A stretch of DNA of 32,079 bases from assembly GCA_947176965.1 (NCBI GenBank), contig CAMWSU010000024.1, positions 1 through 32,079 of the forward strand, given 5' to 3'. The notes beneath the pieces are model-generated. The model saw only the letters and a program-made list of their open reading frames with translations, did not search any database and was not told the origin of the DNA. The translations under genes were made by a program, and so were the position numbers. Positions 1 to 8,701 of the stretch are shown in pieces; position 1 is the first letter of the stretch; every line of letters starts with the position of its first letter. The stretch is from an uncultured Lachnospiraceae bacterium. GTDB lineage: Bacteria > Bacillota > Clostridia > Lachnospirales > Lachnospiraceae.

Positions 1-1482
1 CGGTACCTTCATAAAATACCGGATAATGTCCGTATGCGTCACCGTCACCGGTCCTCCCGCCCCGATCTGCCTTCGGAATAACGGGATCACGCTTCCGTTG
101 CTGCCGAGTACGTTCCCGAACCGCACCGCCACAAATTCCGTTTCATAATGCCGGTTAAAAGTCTGGATGATCATCTCACAGATCCGCTTGGTCGCTCCCA
201 TGACGTTCGTCGGATTCACCGCCTTATCCGTTGAAATCATGACAAATTTCTTTACCCCGTTCATCGCCGCTGCCTGCGCGGTTTTCCATGTCCCGAACAC
301 ATTGTTTTTTACCGCCTCATTCGGGCTGTCCTCCATCAACGGCACATGCTTATGCGCCGCCGCATGATAGACAATATCCGGATGGTACGTCTCAAAAATG
401 CTGCTCATGCGGGCAGTGTTCCGAACGGATGCGATCAGCACAAGCAGATTCATGCGCGGGTGCGCTGCGAGTAATTCCTGCTGAATGTCATAGGCGCTGT
501 TCTCATAAATATCCACGATGATGAGCTGCTTCGGCTGATGCGTTGCAATCTGACGGCACAGCTCGCTCCCGATGGAACCGCCGCCGCCCGTCACGAGCAC
601 GACCTTGCCCTTGACATATTCCAGAATCGAATCTAAGTCTACCTTGATTGGCTCCCTGCCGAGCAGATCCTCCACATCCACATTGCGGATCTTGCTGACA
701 TTCACCTCACCGTTCACAAGCTGATACATGCCCGGAAGCGTGCGCAGCTTGCAGTCCGTCTCCTTGCAGATATCAATGATATCGCGGATCATGTGCTTCG
801 GTACGGACGGCAGGGCAATGATGATCTCATCAATCTGATATTCTTTTGCCGCGCGGATGATCTCGTTTCTTCCGCCGACCACCTTGATCCCCTGTACATA
901 ACGGCCCCATTTATTTTTATCATCGTCAATGACGCATCGGATTGTCATCGTGGAATAATAGCTGCTGATGATCTCCTTCATGATGACGTTACCGGCATCG
1001 CCCGCGCCGATGATCATGACCGCCGTCCCGTTTTTGCTGTTGACCTTCCGGTGCTTCGCTTCCCTTAAAAAACGATACGAAAAGCGGCTTAGAAGCGTAA
1101 ACGCAAACAGCACGAGCAGATAAATGAAATAATAACTTCTGGGCACATAATGTTTCGTAAAATGCAGCCCGACACATTGAAAGAGCGCGCTCAATGCGCA
1201 CGCCGCCGCTATGTTCTGCATCTCGGTCACACCCGCATATGCCCAGAGACTATGATAAAGTCTCAGCAGATAAAACGCTAAAAGCGTCGTTATAATGCCG
1301 ATCGGCAGAAACCATTTCACATTATCGACAAATTGCTGCGGGATCTGTGATATACGGAACTCATAACGCATCACAAGCGGAATATAGCTCGACAACACGA
1401 CTGCGATGACGTCGTATACGATCAGAAAAATACGCCGAACCAGCAATTTCGTATTCAATATTTTATGCTTCACCTGATTCAT
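1..1482 (-). CDS. CapD/PglF-like membrane NDP-sugar 4,6-dehydratase (3' end cut off by window edge)
   Basis: Reading the minus strand from the ATG at 1482 gives 494 uninterrupted codons to the window edge; the C-terminus, probably about 100-130 residues, is missing. The N-terminal ~145 residues are hydrophobic with about four membrane segments. A first Rossmann-like domain starts near residue 155 (VMIIGAGDAGN) and a second near residue 295 (VLVTGGGGSIGSE). The active-site stretch STDKAVNPTNVMGATK lies near residues 417-432, with Met where classical SDR enzymes have Tyr, as in the FlaA1/PglF/CapD group. FGNVLGSNGSVIP and GGPVTVTHTDI follow, also typical. Known members convert UDP-GlcNAc to a 4-keto-6-deoxy sugar at the inner membrane face. 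The start overlaps the upstream ligase gene by 20 bases, so it is co-transcribed. It may supply the first sugar for the phosphosugar transferase. Family is sure; exact product (bacillosamine, FucNAc or QuiNAc route) is not. Confidence 0.9.
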   Translation of the reverse strand, partial: MNQVKHKILNTKLLVRRIFLIVYDVIAVVLSSYIPLVMRYEFRISQIPQQFVDNVKWFLPIGIITTLLAFYLLRLYHSLWAYAGVTEMQNIAAACALSALFQCVGLHFTKHYVPRSYYFIYLLVLFAFTLLSRFSYRFLREAKHRKVNSKNGTAVMIIGAGDAGNVIMKEIISSYYSTMTIRCVIDDDKNKWGRYVQGIKVVGGRNEIIRAAKEYQIDEIIIALPSVPKHMIRDIIDICKETDCKLRTLPGMYQLVNGEVNVSKIRNVDVEDLLGREPIKVDLDSILEYVKGKVVLVTGGGGSIGSELCRQIATHQPKQLIIVDIYENSAYDIQQELLAAHPRMNLLVLIASVRNTARMSSIFETYHPDIVYHAAAHKHVPLMEDSPNEAVKNNVFGTWKTAQAAAMNGVKKFVMISTDKAVNPTNVMGATKRICEMIIQTFNRHYETEFVAVRFGNVLGSNGSVIPLFRRQIGAGGPVTVTHTDIIRYFMKVP

Positions 1483-4081
1483 AGGAATACGGATCCCTTT
1501 CCATACCTGCAACAGTCATTTCTTCTAAAGAAAGTATACTCTTTTCCCGCCGCATAGTAAATAGGACAAAAAAAGATGCAAAGCCGAGCGGCAGACATTG
1601 GTTTGCGGTATATTCAAACATGCTGACAAGGATAAACGCTGCCAGCATCACAAGCGCCATAAACTGCATTTCGCTGCGGTCCTTTCCCCGCCATATGAGA
1701 AAAACTGAGCGCCCAAACATCCCAAACAGGACACCGAGATAAAGAAGCCCCGCAGGAATCCCGAAATCATATGCGATCTGAAGGAACGAATTGTGCGCAT
1801 GCATCGCCTCCACCCCATTATCCGAAATGCCCATCTCCGCATGTCCGCTGAAATTTAACCGGCTGAGGTATTCCAGATAAATGCCGAAGCGACCGTTTGA
1901 CACATGGTCCAGCGGGTTCGTCCCGCCGCTGTCTTCCTCCGCATCGGGAGCAAACGTCCCTCCTGCCGAAGCGACCGTGCCAAGCTGCGTAAGGCGCATG
2001 CCTCCCGCCTCCGCCGCCTCTCTGTGGATACTTCCATTTCTTTCTTTTGCCTCATTCCAAACAGTCCAAGTATCGCTCATCTCCGCGCCGGAAAGCCTGT
2101 CCTCGGACATCTCCGGCGTACCGAGGCGATTGCCCCACAGCCGAAGCAGTGCCTCCACATTCATATAACGTGGTGAATCCGGTTTCTCTCCTTCTACAAT
2201 CGTCTCGCTGAATTTCTCCTGATCTCCGAGCTTAACGGGACGGTTCACAACAGCCGGGACACATCTTGTCAGTGTATAGACTGCCGGAAGCAGGAAGATC
2301 ACGGTGCCAAACCCTGCCCCCAGCGCGGACAGATAGATCCTCAACCGCGGGCGGTACACGATCGTTACCGCCACAAACAACAAAAACACCACACCCGCAA
2401 CCGCCACAAACGCGGTTCGCGCGACCGTGAGCGCCGTATAGCCGAGCACGACCGCCTGCAGCAGCCATTCCTTCCATGCCGCACGCCATACGGTACCGCT
2501 TTTCTTCATTTTCATGAGCAGACGGACTAATACGGCCGCCTCCACCATCACCAGATACATCCCTGTGCTCGCCACTGTATGAAAGTACATCGGATAGCGG
2601 TTAAAACGATAATAGTGATAGGGCCTGAAGCAAAGGCACATCACCCACATCCACAGAAAATTGACAATGATCCCGTTCATGAAATTATGCATGAGCCTGT
2701 GCTTTTCCGCCTCAGTATGGCTGACGAGATAAAAAATCACACAGGTCGCCGTCATTCCCACAGGCCACGATTTCCCGTGTCTGTTCACGATCATCAGCAC
2801 GCAGAGCGCGATAAAGCCAATCGCAGCCGGCAGGCATGTCCTCTGCCTCCCCTGCTCCCTGTAGCTGCGCAGCACATAAATGAGCACGGAGCCCCACACG
2901 AACACCGCCGCCATCAGACGGCGCGCAATCTGCATCTGATGCTCATCCGTGCCGTTCATATGGCAGTACAGCATAGCGGCGGGAATCATCAAAAGCCCCC
3001 AGACCAGCGTCAACGGATGAACCAATGCTCTTACTCTGACAGACAGAAGGACACAGACGCCGAACAACAGATACACCCAGCATCCCGCCAGATCCTGCTC
3101 CCACTGGATCACGGCATCCGTATAACGGATCCCGGCCCAAAACAGCACGGCAAAGCCGACCGTCTGCAAATAATCCCGCCAGCGCAGTTCCCTGTCCTCC
3201 GATGCTTGGTCTTTGGAATGAAATGCCGCCCGATAACAGGCATAGCCCGCCACTAACAGGATGCTCAAAACAGCAAGCGCATATACCGCGATATCCGCCG
3301 TCCCTCCTCCGAACAGGCGCACAATACACAAAAACCATGCTGCCGCAAGCACACACACTGCCGCTGCCGCAAAAAGCAAACCGATCAGGATCCGCCGAAC
3401 CGTCTCCCAGCATTTTCTTTTTTTTAACCCCGAGACGGAAACGGCAATGCCCGCATACAACACGGCGGCGGCGGTCAGGATTCCGACGATACAGCAAAGG
3501 ATGCGCACCGTGGAAAACGGCTTTGTGTAGACAAAACGCATCATGAGCTGCATCCCCTCACAGGGCGCGGACGCATAGGAAAGCGCACCGCACTCTCTGA
3601 TGCGGAGGCTCTCCGCCTCCGCGTACGCCGCCCTTAATGTTCCCACACTCTCATAATGCACATTGATCCCCACATAATAAACCGCTCCGGGAATGACGTC
3701 CATCTCAGGCTTGATCCGGATTTCCCCCCACCCCTCGATCTCATTAAAATACGGCACCTCCTGATACAGGATCGCAAAATCCTGATCGTAGATTGTCACA
3801 AACACCCGGTCGAGCGCATGAACGTCCTCCACGCTGCACCCGACCGCAAGGGACGCAAGATAGTCCCCCGCGGGCATGAACTGCTGCAGCACGATCTCGT
3901 CCATCGTAACTGCTCCCGTATAATACGGCGTATCCGTCCTGCCTTCGGAAACCGCTTCATGGTAAAACACGCGAAAAGGCCATACCATGAGACACAGTAC
4001 AGCCGCAACCGTCACGATTATAAATTGTAAACCTTTGTTACCCGATAACACTTCCTTCATCCGAAGCCCCATGCTCTCCAC
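1463..4081 (-). CDS. O-antigen ligase/polymerase family protein (WaaL/PglL-like), large
   Basis: This 872-residue polytopic membrane protein has one N-terminal membrane segment (about residues 17-36), an extracytoplasmic region of about 150 residues, then about ten or more membrane segments. Near residue 760 it shows HAHNSFLQIAYDFGIPAG, the H-x-HN...G-x-P/G pattern of the Wzy_C/O-antigen ligase superfamily, preceded by a long outside loop (about residues 600-755). Family members move a polyprenyl-linked glycan to an acceptor (lipid A, protein or peptidoglycan) or polymerise repeats. It is roughly twice the usual ligase length because of the extra N-terminal ectodomain. The first start is GTG at 4081 with a GGGAGAG-like site; ATG codons at 4072 and 4060 are alternatives. 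It overlaps the upstream GT2 gene. Ligase versus polymerase, and the acceptor, cannot be decided from sequence. Confidence 0.8.
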   Translation of the reverse strand: MESMGLRMKEVLSGNKGLQFIIVTVAAVLCLMVWPFRVFYHEAVSEGRTDTPYYTGAVTMDEIVLQQFMPAGDYLASLAVGCSVEDVHALDRVFVTIYDQDFAILYQEVPYFNEIEGWGEIRIKPEMDVIPGAVYYVGINVHYESVGTLRAAYAEAESLRIRECGALSYASAPCEGMQLMMRFVYTKPFSTVRILCCIVGILTAAAVLYAGIAVSVSGLKKRKCWETVRRILIGLLFAAAAVCVLAAAWFLCIVRLFGGGTADIAVYALAVLSILLVAGYACYRAAFHSKDQASEDRELRWRDYLQTVGFAVLFWAGIRYTDAVIQWEQDLAGCWVYLLFGVCVLLSVRVRALVHPLTLVWGLLMIPAAMLYCHMNGTDEHQMQIARRLMAAVFVWGSVLIYVLRSYREQGRQRTCLPAAIGFIALCVLMIVNRHGKSWPVGMTATCVIFYLVSHTEAEKHRLMHNFMNGIIVNFLWMWVMCLCFRPYHYYRFNRYPMYFHTVASTGMYLVMVEAAVLVRLLMKMKKSGTVWRAAWKEWLLQAVVLGYTALTVARTAFVAVAGVVFLLFVAVTIVYRPRLRIYLSALGAGFGTVIFLLPAVYTLTRCVPAVVNRPVKLGDQEKFSETIVEGEKPDSPRYMNVEALLRLWGNRLGTPEMSEDRLSGAEMSDTWTVWNEAKERNGSIHREAAEAGGMRLTQLGTVASAGGTFAPDAEEDSGGTNPLDHVSNGRFGIYLEYLSRLNFSGHAEMGISDNGVEAMHAHNSFLQIAYDFGIPAGLLYLGVLFGMFGRSVFLIWRGKDRSEMQFMALVMLAAFILVSMFEYTANQCLPLGFASFFVLFTMRREKSILSLEEMTVAGMERDPYSYESGEA

Positions 4082-5018
4082 CGGTCACTCTCTCCCTGAC
4101 AACAAACTGCGGCGAACGGTTCATACTGATATAGATTCTCCCGATATATTCCCCGATCAGACCAAGCATCAGCATGATCATGCCGCCGATAAACACAAGC
4201 GCCGACATCATGGAGCTGAATCCGACCGGGACCGCGGGATTGACAAATTTTTTGATCACGGTGTAGATACCGTAAAGAAATCCTGCCGCGGCGGTCAATG
4301 TGCCGATCACAGTTGCGATGCGCAGCGGCATGATCGAAAACGCGGTGAAGCCGTTAAACCAAAGCGCGAACAGCTTTTTCATCGTATAGCCGGAGCTGCC
4401 CGCCTCGCGCTCCCTGTGTGTTACATCCACATTAGTGATATTCTTCGTCGCGCGCAGTACCAGCCCGATGACGTAGGGATAACAGTTCTCATAGTGCAGC
4501 ATATCCTCCACAACAAAGCGTCTTGCCGCAAAATAGCTGGAAAGATAAAGCTCCTTCGGCTTCCCAAGCATGATCCTCGTCATGCGGTCATTGACTCTGC
4601 TGCCGAAATTGCGGAACAAGGAATGTTTTTTTTGTGAATAGCGCGCATACACGACGTCACTTCCGGCTTCTATTTGATCTAACAGTTTTCCGACCTCGTT
4701 TGCCGGCGTCTGCCCATCATCGTCAAGACAGACGACGATGTCCCCCCGCACCTCATGAAAACCTGCCATCAATGCCGCATGCTGTCCGAAATTCTTGGCA
4801 AGCCCGATTCCCGTCACTCCCGGTACGTCTCTCACGATCTGCCGGATCACGTCCATCGTATCGTCAGGAGAAGCATCGTTGACAAGCACGATCTCATAGG
4901 CATACGCAGAAAGCTTTTCCATCGTGTCACAGATCTCCCGAACAACGCCGGGCAGAGTCAGCGTCGAACGATAACAGGGTATCACAAAGCTCACGATTGT
5001 TTTTTTCTCATTCTTCAT
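4038..5018 (-). CDS. GT2 polyprenyl-phosphate glycosyltransferase, GtrB/ArnC-like
   Basis: This 326-residue protein has an N-terminal GT-A domain: SFVIPCYRS near residue 10, VNDASPDDT near 46 and CLDDDGQTP near 97, the aspartates that bind nucleotide sugar and metal. Two membrane segments at the C-terminus (about residues 233-255 and 268-290) are typical of GtrB, ArnC and DPM-like enzymes. These load a sugar on undecaprenyl phosphate on the cytoplasmic side for later use by a GT-C enzyme outside. Only 7 bases separate it from the acetyltransferase gene, and the large ligase begins inside its 3' end. The polytopic protein at 5576-7492 is a plausible partner that uses its product. The sugar carried is unknown. 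Confidence 0.85.
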   Translation of the reverse strand: MKNEKKTIVSFVIPCYRSTLTLPGVVREICDTMEKLSAYAYEIVLVNDASPDDTMDVIRQIVRDVPGVTGIGLAKNFGQHAALMAGFHEVRGDIVVCLDDDGQTPANEVGKLLDQIEAGSDVVYARYSQKKHSLFRNFGSRVNDRMTRIMLGKPKELYLSSYFAARRFVVEDMLHYENCYPYVIGLVLRATKNITNVDVTHREREAGSSGYTMKKLFALWFNGFTAFSIMPLRIATVIGTLTAAAGFLYGIYTVIKKFVNPAVPVGFSSMMSALVFIGGMIMLMLGLIGEYIGRIYISMNRSPQFVVRERVTGGEHGASDEGSVIG

Positions 5019-5025
5019 GGTATTT

Positions 5026-5562
5026 TTACCTTTCGTTAGGATTGATCGCCGCCATCAGCACGACGTCCCGAAAGCAGCCCCGCAGAAACACGTCGTCATG
5101 CAGATGCGCCTCCTCGACAAACCCCGCATGCGCATAGCTTTTCCGCGCTCTGGCATTGTCCGATAATACGCGCAGCATCACGCGATGAAGGGAAAGCTCA
5201 TGAAACGCATAATCGAGCGCCAGAATCGCCGTCTCCGTACCGATCCCCTTTCCGAGCGCCGTCTCTTCCCCGATAAAAATCCCGTACTCCGCTTTGCGGT
5301 GTTCCCTGTCAATATCCCGGAAATAGACGCTTCCGACCGCACTGCCGTCCTGTATCCGACAGATGATCATTTGTACGACATGCCCGGTCTTTACCTGCGT
5401 CTCAATCCACTGTAAATGTCCCTCATGCGTAAACAGTTCTTGGTAGATAAACCGCTCCCGCACAAAATCTTTGTTTCTCCAAGAGACGATCAAGTCCGTA
5501 TCTTCCTCTGTCATCATCCTGAGACAGACCTTCTCCCCTCTGCGTATCCATTGCTTGTCCAC
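5026..5562 (-). CDS. GNAT family N-acetyltransferase (RimJ/RimL-type)
   Basis: This is a GNAT fold of about 178 residues. It contains LRMMTEEDTDLIVSWRN near the start, the acyl-CoA loop ETALGKGIGTETA, and the C-terminal NARARKSYAHAGFVEEA typical of RimL-like acetyltransferases. I chose the GTG at 5562 because GGGGAGG lies just upstream and the preceding gene ends at 5576; an in-frame ATG at 5586 would overlap that gene. In this setting the likely role is N-acetylation of the amino sugar made by the WecE-like aminotransferase two genes upstream, as WecD- or FdtC-like enzymes do, but those proteins differ in sequence and the substrate is inferred from context only. Confidence 0.8.
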   Translation of the reverse strand: MDKQWIRRGEKVCLRMMTEEDTDLIVSWRNKDFVRERFIYQELFTHEGHLQWIETQVKTGHVVQMIICRIQDGSAVGSVYFRDIDREHRKAEYGIFIGEETALGKGIGTETAILALDYAFHELSLHRVMLRVLSDNARARKSYAHAGFVEEAHLHDDVFLRGCFRDVVLMAAINPNER

Positions 5563-5575
5563 TGACAGCCTCCCC

Positions 5576-7492
5576 TCAGTTTTCATACGCCCTCAAATGA
5601 ACCCGCTGCATGCATGAGGAATCGCTGCGCCCGGTCTCATAATCAAAATACACCTTGCAGATGTAAAAGTTCCGATCCCCACCCGTTTCAACCAGATCCT
5701 CGCGCGCCACTCTGACGTCATAGCCCTTACAGCGGTAATATGCTACCATCCAATCCGTATCACGGTCAGTCCGCGTCACAAAATAAAGATTATTCATGTA
5801 CAGTAAGTCCGATTCGATATTTCCGACACCATACCGGCTCAGCTTTTCGGCATAGATCGGACTCTTTGATGCCCAGCCTCCGCACAGCTCATAATTGCGG
5901 TAGCTGTTATCCGCCGGAACCATCCGCTCGGAATACGCCACGGTGGAATAAACGTCCAGCAGATAAAAATTCTCTTCATGCTCCGCAAAGTAAGCGCGCA
6001 GCCCGTCCCATTCCTCATTGATGCGCTCTCTGCGCTCCTGCTCCTGCTCCACTTCCGTAATGCCTCTCATCGCAGGAACAAGCACAAGCGCCGTCATGAT
6101 GAGCGTCACCGTGACCCGCCAATATTTGCGGTACAATGGCAGATAGGGCGCACGTTTCTTTTGCCGCGGCGCATCCTCCTGCGAAATCTCTCCGTCCGTC
6201 TTTGTCTGAAAGAGCTTCCTCCTGTAATCGGCATAAAACGCATGCATCTGGCACAAAAGCACGGCGCACAGGATCAGGACTTCACACAGATAAAGGGAAA
6301 CCGTGATCCGCTCCGGTGTCCGCCCCCTCATGATCAGATACATCCAGCTGACCGTACGCATGAATGCCAAAAGCGCCAGCTTCCACGGCACGGAATAATC
6401 CCACTGCAGCATGCCCGTCAAAAAAATAAGCAAATACAGCGCAATGACAAGGTACGCCCACACGCCGTCTTCAGCATGCAGCAGCCGGTACAGATACTCG
6501 CGAATCCCCTCGTAAAGGCTGTTCTTAAAATACGATCTGCCAAGCTCCGTGCGATTATACTCCACAATGCTTTCCAGCGCATCCGCGTTCAGCGACTCAT
6601 CAATGGCAAAATTATAATTTAACAGCAGCTTGATCTCCGCCTCGTCCAGCCCAAGCTGTCTATAGTATGCCCTGTTTTGCGCGTAATCAGGCGGTTCGCT
6701 CTGAAAATCATACAGTTCTGTCCGATATGCAAAAAACCGGTCAAATTCATTCCACTCATCGCCGCTGTACGCCAAAGCATTCAAAAGCAGACCGATCCCC
6801 ATTCCGACCGCAACCACAATGGGCGTTGTCAGGTATTTGAGCAGATTTTCCACGCCGAGCATGGGGGTATGTGTGTGTTTTGCCCCGTGCGACCATTTCG
6901 CGATACCCGCTGCCCCGATGAGTGGGCAGAGCAGCAGCATCATTTCCGTCCTTACATAAAAGCCAAGGATCACAAGAACCATGCTGACAATATTTTTGCG
7001 GATGAACCGTCCGGTCCGCTGCTCGTCATCCGTCGTACAAAAGAGAAACACCCCCGTCGCCACAAGCATGGCACAGGTAACGGAATACTGCACATAAACA
7101 AGCTCCCATAATAACAGCCCCGCAAACAGGAATGTCTGAAACAAAAGCAGGATGCTTTTTTTCAGGAACCCGTTCGTAAAAGAGATCACGCGCTTTCCGA
7201 TCAGCCAGAAGCATAGCGCATGACAGGTGCACAAAAAAATGCCGTACCATGGCAGCGTAGGCGAAAGCCGATACAGGACGCTGATCAAAAAACCCACCGG
7301 ATACAGCATTTGGATATTTCTTCCCTCAGGCGTGCCCGTATACGTTCCCGCGAGAATATCTTTTATCAGGACATCATCATTGAGGTCATAATAGCAGTCA
7401 TAGAAATAGCCTACGGCGATCGCGCACAGCAGCGTCGCCGCAAGCGTAAAGAGCATATCGCGGATTGTTCTTAATCTCTGCTCCTCTTTCAT
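5576..7492 (-). CDS. Polytopic membrane protein, probable GT-C-type glycosyltransferase
   Basis: This 638-residue protein has one N-terminal membrane segment (about residues 13-30), an acidic outside loop with LNDDVLIKDILAG just after it, about ten further membrane helices, and a C-terminal soluble domain of about 140 residues (from about 490) ending near the stop. The acidic pair in the first outside loop, followed by many helices and a soluble tail, is the layout of GT-C enzymes that take sugar from polyprenyl phosphate. I do not recognise a named family. The start overlaps the aminotransferase stop by ATGA, and a GtrB/ArnC-like donor enzyme sits two genes downstream, which supports a donor-acceptor pair. 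Function is inferred from topology and neighbours. Confidence 0.65.
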   Translation of the reverse strand: MKEEQRLRTIRDMLFTLAATLLCAIAVGYFYDCYYDLNDDVLIKDILAGTYTGTPEGRNIQMLYPVGFLISVLYRLSPTLPWYGIFLCTCHALCFWLIGKRVISFTNGFLKKSILLLFQTFLFAGLLLWELVYVQYSVTCAMLVATGVFLFCTTDDEQRTGRFIRKNIVSMVLVILGFYVRTEMMLLLCPLIGAAGIAKWSHGAKHTHTPMLGVENLLKYLTTPIVVAVGMGIGLLLNALAYSGDEWNEFDRFFAYRTELYDFQSEPPDYAQNRAYYRQLGLDEAEIKLLLNYNFAIDESLNADALESIVEYNRTELGRSYFKNSLYEGIREYLYRLLHAEDGVWAYLVIALYLLIFLTGMLQWDYSVPWKLALLAFMRTVSWMYLIMRGRTPERITVSLYLCEVLILCAVLLCQMHAFYADYRRKLFQTKTDGEISQEDAPRQKKRAPYLPLYRKYWRVTVTLIMTALVLVPAMRGITEVEQEQERRERINEEWDGLRAYFAEHEENFYLLDVYSTVAYSERMVPADNSYRNYELCGGWASKSPIYAEKLSRYGVGNIESDLLYMNNLYFVTRTDRDTDWMVAYYRCKGYDVRVAREDLVETGGDRNFYICKVYFDYETGRSDSSCMQRVHLRAYEN

Positions 7493-8634
7493 ACGCGGTA
7501 GAACTCCTTCACTTTACCGGTAATCTCTAAAACCTCCTCCGGCGTCAGCTCAAAATACATCGGCAGACGCAGCAGGCGCTCACTTTCCTTTGTCGTGTAA
7601 CGGTCTTCCCCGAAAAACGTGCCGAACTGTTTTCCCGCGGGCGCTGTATGGAGCGGTATATAATGAAATACCGCCATGATCTCATGCTCGTCCAAAAACC
7701 GAATCAGCTCCGTACGTTCCTCGATATCTTTTACCTTAATATAATACATATGCCCGTTGCCCACACATCCGTCCGGAATCTGCGGACATTCGATCAGTCC
7801 CCGCTCCGCGAGCGGGGCAAGCTGCTCGTCATACATGTCAAACAGGGAACGCCGCTTTTCATTGATCTCATCCGCCATTTCAAGCTGCGCCCACAAATAA
7901 GCTGCGTTCATATCGCCCGGCAGATAGGAGGAACCGAGATTTACCCATGTATATTTATCGACCTGCCCGCGATAAAATTTTGCACGATCCGTCCCTTTCT
8001 CACGCAGAATCTCCGCTTCCTCCGCAAATTTGGGATCCCTCATGAGCAGCGCACCGCCCTCGCCCATACTGTAATTTTTGGTCTCATGAAAGCTGTAACA
8101 GCCGAAATCACCGATCGTTCCCAACGCGCGTCCCTTATAGGTTGAGAGTACACCCTGCGCCGCATCCTCGATCACATAAAGCTTATGCCGCGCCGCAATG
8201 TCCATGATCGTATCCATCTCACAGGCGATACCCGCGTAATGCACCGGAACGATCGCCTTTGTTTTTTCATTCACAGCCGCCTCGATCAACGTCTCATCAA
8301 TGTTCATGGTATCGGGACGAATATCGACAAATACCGGCTTGGCGCCGCGCAGTACAAACGCATTCGCCGTTGAGACAAACGTATAGGACGGCATGATCAC
8401 CTCATCGCCCGGTCCGATATCACATAACAGCGCCGCAAGCTCCGTCGCGTGCGTACAGGACGTCGTCAGCAGGCTTTTTGCTGCTCCCGTGCGTTCCTCA
8501 ATCCATGCGTCGCATTTCTTGGTAAAAGGCCCGTCCCCGCAGATCTTGCGGTTCTTTGTCACGGCTTCCGTAATATATGCAATCTCTTTCCCCGTATAAG
8601 GGGGCTTATTAAAAGGAATCCTAATGTTAGGCAT
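7489..8634 (-). CDS. wecE: dTDP-4-amino-4,6-dideoxygalactose transaminase-like (WecE/RffA type)
   Basis: This 381-residue DegT/DnrJ/EryC1 aminotransferase has PLP fold type I features: SCTHATELAALL near residue 58, GDEVIMPSYTFVSTANAF near 75, VIEDAAQG near 153 and the PLP-lysine motif SFHETKN near 180, followed by GEGGALL. The RffA/WecE subgroup is marked by REKGTDRAKFYRGQVDKYTW, and known members transfer an amino group to dTDP-4-keto-6-deoxyglucose to give dTDP-Fuc4N. The ribosome site AAGGAG is 10 bases before the ATG. The gene begins a sub-block (aminotransferase, GT-C-like protein, acetyltransferase, GT2). No dTDP-glucose synthase or 4,6-dehydratase (RmlA/RmlB) is in the window, so substrate must come from elsewhere, or the enzyme uses another keto-sugar. 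Confidence 0.88.
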   Translation of the reverse strand: MPNIRIPFNKPPYTGKEIAYITEAVTKNRKICGDGPFTKKCDAWIEERTGAAKSLLTTSCTHATELAALLCDIGPGDEVIMPSYTFVSTANAFVLRGAKPVFVDIRPDTMNIDETLIEAAVNEKTKAIVPVHYAGIACEMDTIMDIAARHKLYVIEDAAQGVLSTYKGRALGTIGDFGCYSFHETKNYSMGEGGALLMRDPKFAEEAEILREKGTDRAKFYRGQVDKYTWVNLGSSYLPGDMNAAYLWAQLEMADEINEKRRSLFDMYDEQLAPLAERGLIECPQIPDGCVGNGHMYYIKVKDIEERTELIRFLDEHEIMAVFHYIPLHTAPAGKQFGTFFGEDRYTTKESERLLRLPMYFELTPEEVLEITGKVKEFYRV

Positions 8635-8672
8635 GTCAAATCTGCTCCTTGTGTTTCATATTTAACCTTATC

Positions 8673-8701
8673 ATTGTATCATGTCTCATGTGCAAATACA
8701 A
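8673..8701 (-). promoter_or_regulatory. Candidate internal promoter before the WecE-like gene
   Basis: On the minus strand, TTGTAT (8701-8696) and TACAAT (8678-8673) are 17 bases apart, and the -10 box is preceded by TGA, an extended -10 pattern. It straddles the 3' end of the pseH-pseG fusion gene and lies about 40 bases before the aminotransferase start. The -35 match is poor, so this is a weak call. Confidence 0.3.

Noticed and set aside
2579-3256. Plus-strand open frame of 225 codons
   Set aside because: It lies entirely opposite the ligase-family gene, its product is rich in His, Arg, Gln and Pro as antisense frames are, and it has no recognisable domain.
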